This document shows positions 8,440 to 15,995 of a stretch of DNA of 57,551 bases, one piece after another. Numbering within the stretch: position 1 is the stretch's first letter; every line of letters begins with the position of its first letter. The translations under genes were made by a program, and so were the position numbers. The stretch is from Bacillus sp. 7884-1 (GTDB lineage Bacteria; Bacillota; Bacilli; Bacillales; Cytobacillaceae), in assembly GCF_002272245.1 (NCBI RefSeq), contig NZ_NPDD01000088.1, positions 1 through 57,551 on the forward strand, in the 5' to 3' direction. The notes under the pieces were generated by a model. The model searched no databases and was not told the origin of the DNA. It was given only the letters and a program-made list of their open reading frames with translations.

Positions 8440-9453
8440 TTACAAGAGTGTGATGTTTGCTTTTCTACAGTTTTCAATAATTTCATCATTCCAGACGGAA
8501 ACCTGAACCTCGCCAATGTGTACTTTTTGAAGGAACAACATACATATTCTTGATTGTCCAATTCCTCCTCCAATTGTATAAGGCAGTTCCTGATTTAGAA
8601 TAGCTTGATGGTATTCTAAGGACATTCTATCCTCAGTATTTGAAATCTTTAACTGTTTTTTTAGTGCCTCTTCATCTACACGAATGCCCATAGAAGAAAC
8701 TTCAATGGATTGTTCCAGAAGGGGATACCAGAAAATAATATCACCATTTAATGTCCAATCATCATAATCTGGTGACCGACCATCATGTTTTTCCCCAGAT
8801 AATAACTGACCCCCAATTTGCATAATGAACACGGCACCATATTCTTTTGCAATCCTGTCTTCTCGTTCTTTCGGTGAAAGATCTGGATACATTGTTTCAA
8901 GTTCCTGCGTGGTAATAAAATGAATCTCATCAGGCAGAGTAGGCTCAAGTACAGGATAATGCTCGTGTAAATAGTTTTCTGTGTTTTTAAATACTTGAAA
9001 TATTTTTTGTACTTCTGATTTTAAAGTCCCTAAGTTACGCTCTTCTTTTGTAATAATTTTCTCCCAATCCCATTGGTCTACATAAATGGAATGCAAGTGG
9101 TCAAGAACTTCATCTCTTCTAATCGCATTCATATCTGTGTATAAACCTGCATCATGGGCAAAGCCATACCTTGCCAGGGCCATCCTTTTCCATTTTGCTA
9201 ACGATTGAACAATTTCAATATTTGCATTTTTAATATCTAGTGCCTCAAAGGAAACCATTCTTTCGACACCATTTAAGTCATCATTTAAACCCTTGCCGGA
9301 TTTTAAAAGGATAGGGGCCGATACTCGGGTTAAATTTAAACTCTCAGCTAATGAACTTTCAAAGAAATCCTTTGTTTTCTTAATTGCCACTTCTGTTTGT
9401 AAAAGATCTAATTTTGAAGCATAAAGCTGTTGTGTAGATAGTGAATTTTGCAT
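8440..9453 (-). CDS. asnA: Aspartate-ammonia ligase (asparagine synthetase A)
   Basis: AsnA makes asparagine from aspartate, ammonia and ATP through an aspartyl-adenylate; it is a class II aminoacyl-tRNA-synthetase-like enzyme. The 337-residue length is right. Family blocks seen include SAPILLKSGKGLNDDLNGVER (split over residues 45-65), WKRMALARYGF near 88, YTDMNAIRRDE near 105 and the C-terminal GGGIGQSRICMLFLQ. A GGAGG site precedes the ATG. Unlike many Lactobacillales asnA genes, no T-box leader is visible upstream. Aspartase at 5124 would consume the same substrate pool in the opposite metabolic sense. Confidence 0.94.
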   Translation of the reverse strand: MQNSLSTQQLYASKLDLLQTEVAIKKTKDFFESSLAESLNLTRVSAPILLKSGKGLNDDLNGVERMVSFEALDIKNANIEIVQSLAKWKRMALARYGFAHDAGLYTDMNAIRRDEVLDHLHSIYVDQWDWEKIITKEERNLGTLKSEVQKIFQVFKNTENYLHEHYPVLEPTLPDEIHFITTQELETMYPDLSPKEREDRIAKEYGAVFIMQIGGQLLSGEKHDGRSPDYDDWTLNGDIIFWYPLLEQSIEVSSMGIRVDEEALKKQLKISNTEDRMSLEYHQAILNQELPYTIGGGIGQSRICMLFLQKVHIGEVQVSVWNDEIIENCRKANITLL

Positions 9454-9533
9454 TACATCAAAACCTCCAGTAAATCATAATTGAAAAAGTGTTTTTATAT
9501 GCAATCAGATGTATTCCAAAAGAATATTCTGAG

Positions 9534-9542
9534 ATTATAGCA
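9534..9542 (-). promoter_or_regulatory. Extended -10 promoter element for asnA
   Basis: On the minus strand the sequence reads TGCTATAAT about 80 bases before the asnA start. The -35 region is weak, as is usual with an extended -10. Confidence 0.5.
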
Positions 9543-9581
9543 AAATTATGATTTCCTTTCCATAGGTTTAGATCAAACAAC

Positions 9582-9628
9582 AAAAAAAAATCTCTCCAAC
9601 CGATTTGACTCGAATGAAGAGATTTTTT
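9582..9628 (-). terminator. Terminator of the small CxxC protein gene
   Basis: On the minus strand AAAAAATCTCT pairs with AGAGATTTTTT across a loop of about 22 bases, ending in a long T-tract just after the stop codon of the 68-residue gene. Confidence 0.75.
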
Positions 9629-9630
9629 CA

Positions 9631-9837
9631 CTACCTCAGTTGATCCCAATCTGAGTAAGTCCCACCGCCTTGACAACCTGGACATTCAACTGAGTTATAA
9701 TAAGCAAATTCATTATAGGGATAAACTGTAAAGCCTCTCCCGTAGCAATCAGGACATTTTTCTTGAGTCCTCATATGAGATACATGATTTTGATATCTAG
9801 TTTCTCTCCATTGGTTAAAGGAGTTAATTAAACCCAT
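9631..9837 (-). CDS. Small DnaJ-type zinc-finger-like protein
   Basis: This 68-residue protein has two CxxCxGxG motifs (CPDCYGRGF and CPGCQGGGT), the pattern of the cysteine-rich DnaJ zinc domain, separated by a tyrosine-rich insert. It therefore probably binds one zinc ion. There is no J-domain. Small Bacillaceae proteins with this pattern exist without assigned function. The gene has its own terminator and a GAGGTG ribosome site. Confidence 0.7.
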   Translation of the reverse strand: MGLINSFNQWRETRYQNHVSHMRTQEKCPDCYGRGFTVYPYNEFAYYNSVECPGCQGGGTYSDWDQLR

Positions 9838-9952
9838 GTTTTACACCTCATTGTTTTTTTCTTAGTATGATGAAAAAATGGAATAATTATACAGGAAATG
9901 ATTTATGTATGTTTTTTACCATGATTCCCAAACTATTAGAAGAGGTGATACT

Positions 9953-10120
9953 ATGAGTGATTGGAACGAACAAGCAGCCCCTAATAATAATATTCCGCCA
10001 AGAATTGTTAGACCCTTTGAGCGTCGTGATCAAAGCGTTAATCATGAGTTTTCCGAGGAATTATCTGATGGCGGGGAACGTGACGAATTTATCCAACATC
10101 AAAAAAAGATTAAGAAATAG
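9953..10120 (+). CDS. Small hydrophilic hypothetical protein
   Basis: The 55-residue product is soluble, charged and rich in N, D and E, ending in QKKIKK. I start it at the ATG at 9953 because AGAGGTGA lies 5-11 bases before it; a longer reading frame from 9905 would run through the ribosome site. No domain is recognised. A strong terminator follows directly, which supports an expressed gene. Confidence 0.6.
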   Translation: MSDWNEQAAPNNNIPPRIVRPFERRDQSVNHEFSEELSDGGERDEFIQHQKKIKK

Positions 10121-10129
10121 TCAGGATTG

Positions 10130-10162
10130 GTGACGATTTGAAAAATCGTCACTTTTTTGTTT
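10130..10162 (+). terminator. Intrinsic terminator after the 55-residue gene
   Basis: A 10-bp perfect stem (GTGACGATTT / AAATCGTCAC) is followed by TTTTTTGTTTT. Confidence 0.9.
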
Positions 10163-10189
10163 TACAAATGATTTTATCTAGTGTAGAAT
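10161..10189 (+). promoter_or_regulatory. Sigma-A promoter of the padR operon
   Basis: TTTACA (10161-10166) and TAGAAT (10184-10189) are separated by exactly 17 bases. Transcription should start near 10196. Confidence 0.75.
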
Positions 10190-10215
10190 TTCTATGTACC
10201 TAATAATTCTAGGTA
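10184..10215 (+). promoter_or_regulatory. Operator-like dyads at the padR promoter
   Basis: Two dyads sit on the -10 and start region: TAGAATTTCTA (10184-10194) and TACCTA-N7-TAGGTA (10197-10215). Both recur upstream of the DUF4173 gene. The position would let PadR block its own promoter. Confidence 0.55.
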
Positions 10216-10224
10216 GGTGAGGAA

Positions 10225-10572
10225 ATGTTTAATCGTGAACTTGTAAAGGGAAGTACTTCATTAATCTTGCTTCAATTGTTAAATGAAAGAGATATGTATG
10301 GATACGAATTAGTGAAAGAATTAGAGCAGCGAAGTGATAATGGCTTAAGCGTTAAAGAGGGGACATTATATCCAGCTTTACACAAGCTTGAAAAACAAGA
10401 GTATATAGAGTGCTATTGGCAGGAACAGGAAAAAGGTCCCGCACGGAAATACTACCAAATTACAGATGCCGGAAAAGAAGTACTGAATGAAAAAACCCGT
10501 GAATGGCAGGATTTTGTAAAGGTGATGAACAAGGTAATAGGGAGATCAAAGCATGGAACGGCCGAAGAATAA
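10225..10572 (+). CDS. PadR family transcriptional regulator
   Basis: The 115-residue protein is a short PadR-type winged-helix repressor: [25 protein letters not shown], then the recognition region [17 protein letters not shown] (residues about 45-61), then the wing with [13 protein letters not shown]. PadR-s1 proteins of this size dimerise through the C-terminal helix and often respond to small hydrophobic ligands. A TAGGTGAGG ribosome site precedes the ATG. The stop overlaps the next gene by about 20 bases, so the two are translationally coupled. Operator-like dyads lie at its own promoter and again at 11211. Confidence 0.9.
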   Translation: MFNRELVKGSTSLILLQLLNERDMYGYELVKELEQRSDNGLSVKEGTLYPALHKLEKQEYIECYWQEQEKGPARKYYQITDAGKEVLNEKTREWQDFVKVMNKVIGRSKHGTAEE

Positions 10573-11191
10573 ATTTCTAGAAGAGCTCGAAAAAGGGCTT
10601 GGAAACCATCAAGATAAGAAAAGTATTCTAATGGAATATGAAGTCCATATCGAGGAAATTCTTATTGAATCTTATGATTGTAATGATGAGACTGAAATAA
10701 TGGAAAGATTTATTTCCAGACTAGGGAGTCCTGAGGATATAGCAGCCATGTGGAAAGAGGAGCTCTCTGTAACACCGAGTAATATGAAATGGCTTTTTAT
10801 CCTCATGAATATACTCTTTTTTGGGGGAGGAAGCTTATTAACGTTTTTCCATAATGTATTTCAATGGAATTGGCTTTCCGTTATTTGGAGTCATCTAACG
10901 GCAATCCCAGTCTTAATTGCCTTTATTTATATGTTTTTTTGGGCATTGCTCGGCTACGAAATTGGAAAAGGCTTTGGACATGGAGGAAGAAGCCTGCTAA
11001 AAAAGACTTTTTTACTTTCATTGATACCAAATCTGTTGTTAATGGTCTTAACGGTATTTGAAATTATTCCGCATTCGTGGTTTGAACCGTTATTAACAAA
11101 ATCATTTATTATTGCTTGTATCATTTTGACCATCATCTTATATCCAATTAGTTGGCTTGGATATCGGTGGGGTAAGAAGGCATCGATATAA
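10553..11191 (+). CDS. PadR-associated membrane protein with HAAS/DUF1700-like domain
   Basis: The 212-residue protein begins with a soluble acidic helical segment ([20 protein letters not shown] to [17 protein letters not shown], residues 5-70), the pattern of the HAAS/DUF1700 domain commonly encoded beside PadR regulators. Four hydrophobic helices follow between residues about 78 and 205. The N-terminal domain probably senses or binds a cytosolic partner; what the membrane part does is unknown. It overlaps padR by 20 bases. Confidence 0.75.
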   Translation: MERPKNKFLEELEKGLGNHQDKKSILMEYEVHIEEILIESYDCNDETEIMERFISRLGSPEDIAAMWKEELSVTPSNMKWLFILMNILFFGGGSLLTFFHNVFQWNWLSVIWSHLTAIPVLIAFIYMFFWALLGYEIGKGFGHGGRSLLKKTFLLSLIPNLLLMVLTVFEIIPHSWFEPLLTKSFIIACIILTIILYPISWLGYRWGKKASI

Positions 11192-11210
11192 GCAGCTTTT
11201 TTTACCTACA

Positions 11211-11242
11211 TACCTAGTAAAACTATGTATATAGAATTTCTA
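11211..11242 (+). promoter_or_regulatory. Second copy of the PadR-type operator dyads
   Basis: TACCTA-N7-TATGTA (11211-11229) and TAGAATTTCTA (11232-11242) repeat the two elements at 10184-10215 in reversed order, just before the DUF4173 gene. Confidence 0.5.
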
Positions 11243-11260
11243 TATGGAAGAGGGATATTT

Positions 11261-12721
11261 ATGGAATTGAAAATAGGCAAATCAGATTGGATTTTTTTAT
11301 TGTTGTGTATGGTGTTAGGAATTGTGGCAGAGGAAGCTTTTTTTAGAGCTGAAATAGGCATATCCTACTTAGTGTTTATTGTTGCCTTTTATGGCTTGTT
11401 CTTTTTCCGATACCGCCGTGTTTCCTCCTCTCACCAGCGATTCGGTTATCTTGTATTGATTTGTATCTGGCTGTTAGCAGCTAGCTATTTTATTAATGAT
11501 AATATGTACTTTTATGCTTTGAATATTATCGCGATTCCAATACTTGTTTTTTTCCATCTTGTATTAGTAACAAGTCAAAAAAGCATTCGTTGGAATAAAC
11601 CTGCCTTTATTACCTACTTATTTTTGAAATTAGGTGGTGCAATAAAGTATAATTTCGTATTTGCGTCACTTTTGGGAAAGGTTTTTAAACAGGGTGTCGA
11701 CGAAAGTAAGTTTCAGGTGTGGAAAAAGGTTTCAATTGGAATATTGATTTCCATTCCCGTTTTGATGGTTGTTTTAATGTTGCTTATGTCTGCAGATACT
11801 CAATTTGAAAAGATGGTAGGGGGAATTCCACAATGGTTTCAAGTAATCGATGCTGAAGTAGTTTTTCGTATCGTCGTAGTTTTATTTTATACTTTTGCCT
11901 TCTTTGGTCTTATGCAGGTTCTGATGAAGAAACAAATAAATGTAATGAATCAGAATGGTGATGAACAAACCTTTAAAATGGATGATGTCATTACCATTAC
12001 TGTCCTAGTGTTAATAAATGTGGTATATGTCCTCTTTACCATTGTTCAATTTAAATACTTTTTCAGTGGGTCGCTGCAAGGTGACTTCACCTATGCTGAA
12101 TATGCAAGAAAAGGCTTTTTTGAACTTTTATTTGTTACACTGATCAATCTTTCGATTACTGTACTTGTTTTAACCTTTGTTAAGAGCACGATAGGTTTCA
12201 TAAAAAGATTTATTCAATTGCTGCTAACCACTCTTGTCCTTTCGAGTGCTGTGTTATTGAGTTCAGCCTTCATGCGTTTAAGCATGTACGAAGACGCATA
12301 TGGGTTTACCTTCATAAGAGTGATGGCGCATTCGTTTATGATTTTTCTTGTTGTCATTTTCATGTATACCTTAATTAAGATTTGGATAGAAAAACTTTCC
12401 TTATTCCACTTTTATTTTATAAGCGCATTACTCTATTACACAGTGATGAACGTAATAAACGTCGAGCAAATTATCGTGACAAAGAATATTGAACGATATG
12501 AACAAAGTGGGAAAATTGATTTGCATTACCTAAATAGCTTATCTTACACAGGTATTCTAGGATTAATTGAGCTATATGAAGAAAACCCTCAGCTTCCGGG
12601 ATTGAAAAATGTATTACTAGAAAGAAAAAATGAAGCAAATCTGAGCAATAATTCTTGGCAATCCTATAACTTAAAAAGAGTTCAAGCAAATGAAGAATTA
12701 AGAAAACTTCACTTAGAATAA
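11261..12721 (+). CDS. DUF4173 domain polytopic membrane protein
   Basis: The 486-residue protein has about eleven or twelve hydrophobic helices and a short soluble tail. The central run (SKFQVWKKVSIGILISIPVL, QFEKMVGGIPQ, TYAEYARKGFFELL) matches the DUF4173 family as I know it; its function is unknown. The start at 11261 is chosen for GGAAGAGGG 8 bases upstream; translation from 11225 would run through the operator. The shared operator dyads suggest co-regulation with the padR pair, perhaps as one membrane stress or envelope module (inference). Confidence 0.8.
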   Translation: MELKIGKSDWIFLLLCMVLGIVAEEAFFRAEIGISYLVFIVAFYGLFFFRYRRVSSSHQRFGYLVLICIWLLAASYFINDNMYFYALNIIAIPILVFFHLVLVTSQKSIRWNKPAFITYLFLKLGGAIKYNFVFASLLGKVFKQGVDESKFQVWKKVSIGILISIPVLMVVLMLLMSADTQFEKMVGGIPQWFQVIDAEVVFRIVVVLFYTFAFFGLMQVLMKKQINVMNQNGDEQTFKMDDVITITVLVLINVVYVLFTIVQFKYFFSGSLQGDFTYAEYARKGFFELLFVTLINLSITVLVLTFVKSTIGFIKRFIQLLLTTLVLSSAVLLSSAFMRLSMYEDAYGFTFIRVMAHSFMIFLVVIFMYTLIKIWIEKLSLFHFYFISALLYYTVMNVINVEQIIVTKNIERYEQSGKIDLHYLNSLSYTGILGLIELYEENPQLPGLKNVLLERKNEANLSNNSWQSYNLKRVQANEELRKLHLE

Positions 12722-12783
12722 AGGTTATCAAGGGATTTGGTCGAATTTATTAGGATAAACATTTATCTAGGGGAGATTGGATA

Positions 12784-13272
12784 ATGAATCGTAAAGATGT
12801 ATTACTTGAACAATTTCTTTGTTGTCAAAAAAAGAGTCATTGGTTTGTTTCTTTTGAAAAAGCAGTCGCTGGATTAACTCCGGAGCAAGCCAACTGGAAA
12901 AAGACTGATTCCGAGAATTCTATTTGGGAAATTATTAGCCATTTAGTTTTTTGGAATGAGAGATTTTTAAACCGATTTAAGAATATTGCGGTTCCAAAGA
13001 TGGAAGGGAGTAATGATACTACTTTTACTTTTTTAAAAGAGTTGGAATGGGAGCAAGTCTTAGAGCGCTTTAATGTGGTAATCACTGACTGGTATGAAAC
13101 CCTTAAGAATAGTGAAGATGAGAAGCTTGATCAATATATTAGTAAAGATTCGAAAGAAACATGGTTAGAATCACTATCGAGTATTACCCTTCATAACGCT
13201 TATCATATCGGGCAAATTGTTACAATTCGAAAAATGCAAGGTTCCTGGGATCCTGAACAGGGGTTAAGCTAA
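12784..13272 (+). CDS. DinB family protein
   Basis: The 162-residue protein is a four-helix-bundle DinB/YfiT-type protein. The three metal-ligand histidines are in place: H53 in SIWEIISHLVFW, and H137 and H141 in TLHNAYHIGQI. Family members are putative metal-dependent enzymes, some acting as thiol-dependent transferases, often induced by DNA damage; the substrate here is unknown. A GGGGAG site precedes the ATG. It sits alone on its transcript. Confidence 0.85.
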   Translation: MNRKDVLLEQFLCCQKKSHWFVSFEKAVAGLTPEQANWKKTDSENSIWEIISHLVFWNERFLNRFKNIAVPKMEGSNDTTFTFLKELEWEQVLERFNVVITDWYETLKNSEDEKLDQYISKDSKETWLESLSSITLHNAYHIGQIVTIRKMQGSWDPEQGLS

Positions 13273-13404
13273 CTGAAAAAACCGGGCCGGTCTTTGGTAG
13301 TAATTAATACTTTCATGATGACCATAATTGAAGGATAAGTGAAAAAGTTGTCACCATGACAAGAATCAATAATGATGGTTGTAATCGAAGGGAAAACTTA
13401 TAAA

Positions 13405-13441
13405 AAAATAAAAAAGACGCCTGCATATAGCAGGCGTCTTT
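13405..13441 (-). terminator. Strong minus-strand terminator without an obvious gene
   Basis: AAAGACGCCTGC / GCAGGCGTCTTT form a 12-bp perfect stem with a 5-base loop. On the minus strand it continues TTTTTATTTTTTTATAAG; on the plus strand it is followed only by GCGTATT. It should therefore end a minus-strand transcript. Confidence 0.75.
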
Positions 13442-13535
13442 GCGTATTGAGGCGAAAAACCACACTCCACATAGTGCGCTCCAAAAAGGAATGTTTCTCG
13501 ACTTACACAACTCAGCTCATCGCTCAATAAATATA
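13413..13535 (-). ncRNA. Candidate small RNA ending at the orphan terminator
   Basis: On the minus strand TTGTAT and TATATT boxes about 18 bases apart near 13530-13560 could start a short transcript ending at the hairpin 13413-13441. No known RNA family is recognised; the 62- and 65-residue frames here run through the terminator and look spurious. Inference only. Confidence 0.3.
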
Positions 13536-13585
13536 CCACAGTGAAAGGGGACAATACAACTGGAAATATTTTTTAAACAAATGTC

Positions 13586-13614
13586 TTGATTATTGCTTCG
13601 TATTCCTCTATATT
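13586..13614 (+). promoter_or_regulatory. Sigma-A promoter of sulP
   Basis: TTGATT (13586-13591) and TATATT (13609-13614) are 17 bases apart, 44 bases before the gene. Confidence 0.6.
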
Positions 13615-13657
13615 CAAATAATCAGATATACAAATTTAAAAGATAAGAAGGGTTCAT

Positions 13658-15406
13658 ATGTTTAGTGACAAAAGATTCCATCAATATTCCTTAAGTAATG
13701 TACCAAAAGATGTCCTATCAGGACTCATTGTCGGTGTAATTGCCATACCTCTTGGGATGGCCTTCGCGATTGCTTCAGGGGTGAAGCCGGAATATGGAAT
13801 CTACACAACAATTGTTGCCGGAATCCTCATTTCCCTTTTTGGAGGCTCGAAGTACCAAATCGGCGGTCCAACTGGTGCGTTTATTCCGATTTTATTTGGA
13901 ATCGTTATGACGTACGGATACGAAAATTTGTTAATAGCAGGATTTTTAGCCGGGATCATGCTGGTTTTAATGGGAATTTTCAAAATGGGATCATTAATAA
14001 AATTTATCCCAAGACCTGTAACCATTGGATTTACAACGGGGATTGCGATTACCATTTTTACCGGACAAATTGCTAGTTTCCTAGGATTGACGGGGATTAA
14101 GAAACACGAAGAATTTATCAACAATCTAAACGAACTTATCATTAACATTGATACTATTAATCTTTTGAGCATCCTAACAGCTGTCATATGTTTAGCAACC
14201 ATTATTCTGACACCCAGGATTGCCCCTAAGGTCCCAGGTCCACTAATAGGTTTAGTTGTTTCAACTATGATTGCTACCTTTCTATATCCAGGGCAAGTAG
14301 CAACCATTGGAAGTGCTTATGGACAGATTCCAAGTTCATTGCCACAACTCCAAATACCTGATTTGAGCTTTGAAATGATTATTACTCTATTAAAACCAGC
14401 ATTTATCATTGCCATGCTTGGAGGGATTGAATCCTTACTTTCAGCAGTTGTGGCAGACGGGATGACGAATAGTAAGCATAACAGCAACAAGGAACTTATT
14501 GGTCAAGGGATTGCCAATATGATTACACCGCTTTTTGGAGGAATACCGGCAACAGGGGCTATTGCCAGAACAGCCACGAATATTAAAAATGGTGCTGTTT
14601 CCCCATTATCAGGGATTATTCACGGTATTGTAGTATTGCTTGTTTTAATGTTTTTCGCTCCATTTGCATCTTATATTCCGCTGGCAAGCATGGCACCTAT
14701 CCTAATGGTTGTTGCCTGGAATATGAGTGAACGCAAAGTATTTGCACATATATTAAAAACAAAGTCTACTGATTCGCTTGTCTTAGTCGTTACTTTTTTA
14801 TTAACGGTTTTTGTTAATTTGACAACGGCGGTTGAAGTCGGTTTAGTCATGGCTGCAGTTCTATTTACAATGAGAATGAGCAATCTGATGACCACTACAA
14901 AGGCACTGCCAAACCTTGAGCATAAACATGCAAAGGTCGAGACTCAAATCGTATCTGATACGCATGATTGCCCTCAAGTAAGTATTTATAATGTAGAGGG
15001 TCCATTATTCTTTGGAGCTGCGCAAACCTTTGAAACTTCGATTATGAATACGATAAACTATCGTCCTAAAATTCTTTTATTACGGATGAGCAGGGTGCCA
15101 TTTATGGATACAACGGGTGAGGCCAATTTGGCTAGTATTGTGTCCCATTTTTCAAAAAATGGTATAGTGATTATATCGGGAATAAACGAACAGCCCAAAA
15201 ATGTTTTGAAAAGTACGGGCTTATATGATGTGATTGGTCAAGAGCATTTCTTTGAACACACAGGTGACGCCATTCAATTTGCATTATCTGAACTGGATCG
15301 CAATAAATGTCTTGGCTGTAAACACTTCGCATTTAAAGAGTGTAAGAAGCTTTCGGCACAAGAAGTAATGGAAAGCAGTAAACAGAAGCTCTCGGCTACT
15401 TACTAG
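13658..15406 (+). CDS. SulP family inorganic anion transporter with STAS domain
   Basis: The 582-residue protein has the SulP core of ten to twelve membrane helices (GLIVGVIAIPLGMAFAIASG near residue 22, then GPTGAFIPIL near 71) and a C-terminal STAS domain from about residue 430, with LLLRMSRVPFMDTTGEANL as its central strand-helix. The family moves sulfate, bicarbonate or other anions, usually with sodium or protons. An unusual tail after the STAS domain reads CLGCKHFAFKEC, which could bind a metal or be redox-active. An ArsR regulator gene follows 15 bases later, so the pair is probably one operon. Confidence 0.88.
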   Translation: MFSDKRFHQYSLSNVPKDVLSGLIVGVIAIPLGMAFAIASGVKPEYGIYTTIVAGILISLFGGSKYQIGGPTGAFIPILFGIVMTYGYENLLIAGFLAGIMLVLMGIFKMGSLIKFIPRPVTIGFTTGIAITIFTGQIASFLGLTGIKKHEEFINNLNELIINIDTINLLSILTAVICLATIILTPRIAPKVPGPLIGLVVSTMIATFLYPGQVATIGSAYGQIPSSLPQLQIPDLSFEMIITLLKPAFIIAMLGGIESLLSAVVADGMTNSKHNSNKELIGQGIANMITPLFGGIPATGAIARTATNIKNGAVSPLSGIIHGIVVLLVLMFFAPFASYIPLASMAPILMVVAWNMSERKVFAHILKTKSTDSLVLVVTFLLTVFVNLTTAVEVGLVMAAVLFTMRMSNLMTTTKALPNLEHKHAKVETQIVSDTHDCPQVSIYNVEGPLFFGAAQTFETSIMNTINYRPKILLLRMSRVPFMDTTGEANLASIVSHFSKNGIVIISGINEQPKNVLKSTGLYDVIGQEHFFEHTGDAIQFALSELDRNKCLGCKHFAFKECKKLSAQEVMESSKQKLSATY

Positions 15407-15421
15407 AACGGGATTAAGGAC

Positions 15422-15763
15422 GTGAATGGATTGAATCTTGAAATGCAGCAATTTAAGGCGGAATTTTTCAAAGCTCTTGCACATCCTCTGAGAATCCGCA
15501 TATTGGAGCTGCTAGCTGAAGGGGATAAGAATGTAAATGAAATTCAAACCCTTGTTGGCAGTGAAGGATCTGCTGTTTCACAGCAGTTAACGATTTTAAG
15601 AGCGAAGAATATTGTCTCGGGAACAAAAGAAGGAAATAAAGTCATTTATACGCTTAAAGATCCAATGATTTTTGAACTGCTAGCCGTTGCTCGACAAATT
15701 TTTAACAATCATCTTGTGGACGCGATTACGATATTAGATAAGTTCAGAGACGAGGGTCAATAA
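15422..15763 (+). CDS. ArsR family transcriptional regulator
   Basis: The 113-residue winged-helix protein has FKALAHPLRIRILELLAEG, then the recognition segment SAVSQQLTILRAKNIV and the wing GTKEGNKVIYTL. No classical metal site (ELCVCDL) is present, so the inducer is unclear. The start is uncertain: GTG at 15422 with GGGATT upstream, TTG at 15431 with AAGGA at better spacing, or ATG at 15443. It probably regulates the sulP operon (inference). The IscB element begins immediately after its stop codon, which cuts it off from the probable original terminator at 17304. Confidence 0.87.
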   Translation: MNGLNLEMQQFKAEFFKALAHPLRIRILELLAEGDKNVNEIQTLVGSEGSAVSQQLTILRAKNIVSGTKEGNKVIYTLKDPMIFELLAVARQIFNNHLVDAITILDKFRDEGQ

Positions 15764-15990
15764 CCCACCACTTACCTAACGGTTGAAGTGGGGGCTTGTT
15801 AAAAGCCCTTATTGACTACCCTCAGTCTCTTGCAGACTACGTTGGAAAGGTCATGACACCCTCGGATGCCCCTCAAGTCCGTTGCACTGTCGCTTATGGT
15901 TAAAAGCTCTGATGGGTAGGAGCGGTGCTGTAAGCTGAACAAGCCCTTCCAACCTTGGGTATGAGGCACTAACTCCCAAAAAGGAGGTAC
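15764..15990 (+). ncRNA. Omega RNA (HEARO) scaffold for IscB
   Basis: About 230 non-coding, G+C-rich bases stand directly before iscB on the same strand, exactly where HEARO/omega RNAs lie. Several hairpins are visible, including CACTT/AAGTG near 15769-15791 and GGGCTT/AAGCCC at 15792-15808. In the known systems the guide is the roughly 16 bases 5' of the scaffold, so it would come from the end of arsR (about 15745-15763). Boundaries are inferred. Confidence 0.75.
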
Positions 15991-15995
15991 ACGTT

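Larger units (their letters stand above)
13273..13657. other. Intergenic region dinB-sulP with an orphan minus-strand terminator
   Basis: No convincing protein gene is seen. The region holds a hairpin terminator oriented for the minus strand (13413-13441) with no minus-strand gene in front of it, and the sulP promoter (13586-13614). A candidate minus-strand promoter near 13555 makes a small RNA of roughly 120-130 bases possible. Confidence 0.5.

Noticed and set aside
9454..9580. T-box leader for asnA
   Set aside because: No AGGGTGG core or terminator/antiterminator pair is present in the asnA upstream region; only an extended -10 promoter is seen.
9458..9685. Minus-strand 75-residue ORF
   Set aside because: It overlaps the CxxC protein gene in another frame and passes through that gene's terminator.
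13366..13554. Minus-strand ORFs of 62-65 residues between dinB and sulP
   Set aside because: Both run through the 12-bp terminator hairpin and lack ribosome sites.
13801..14307. 168-residue minus-strand ORF inside sulP
   Set aside because: Antisense shadow; hydrophobic codon pattern of the sulP helices read backwards.
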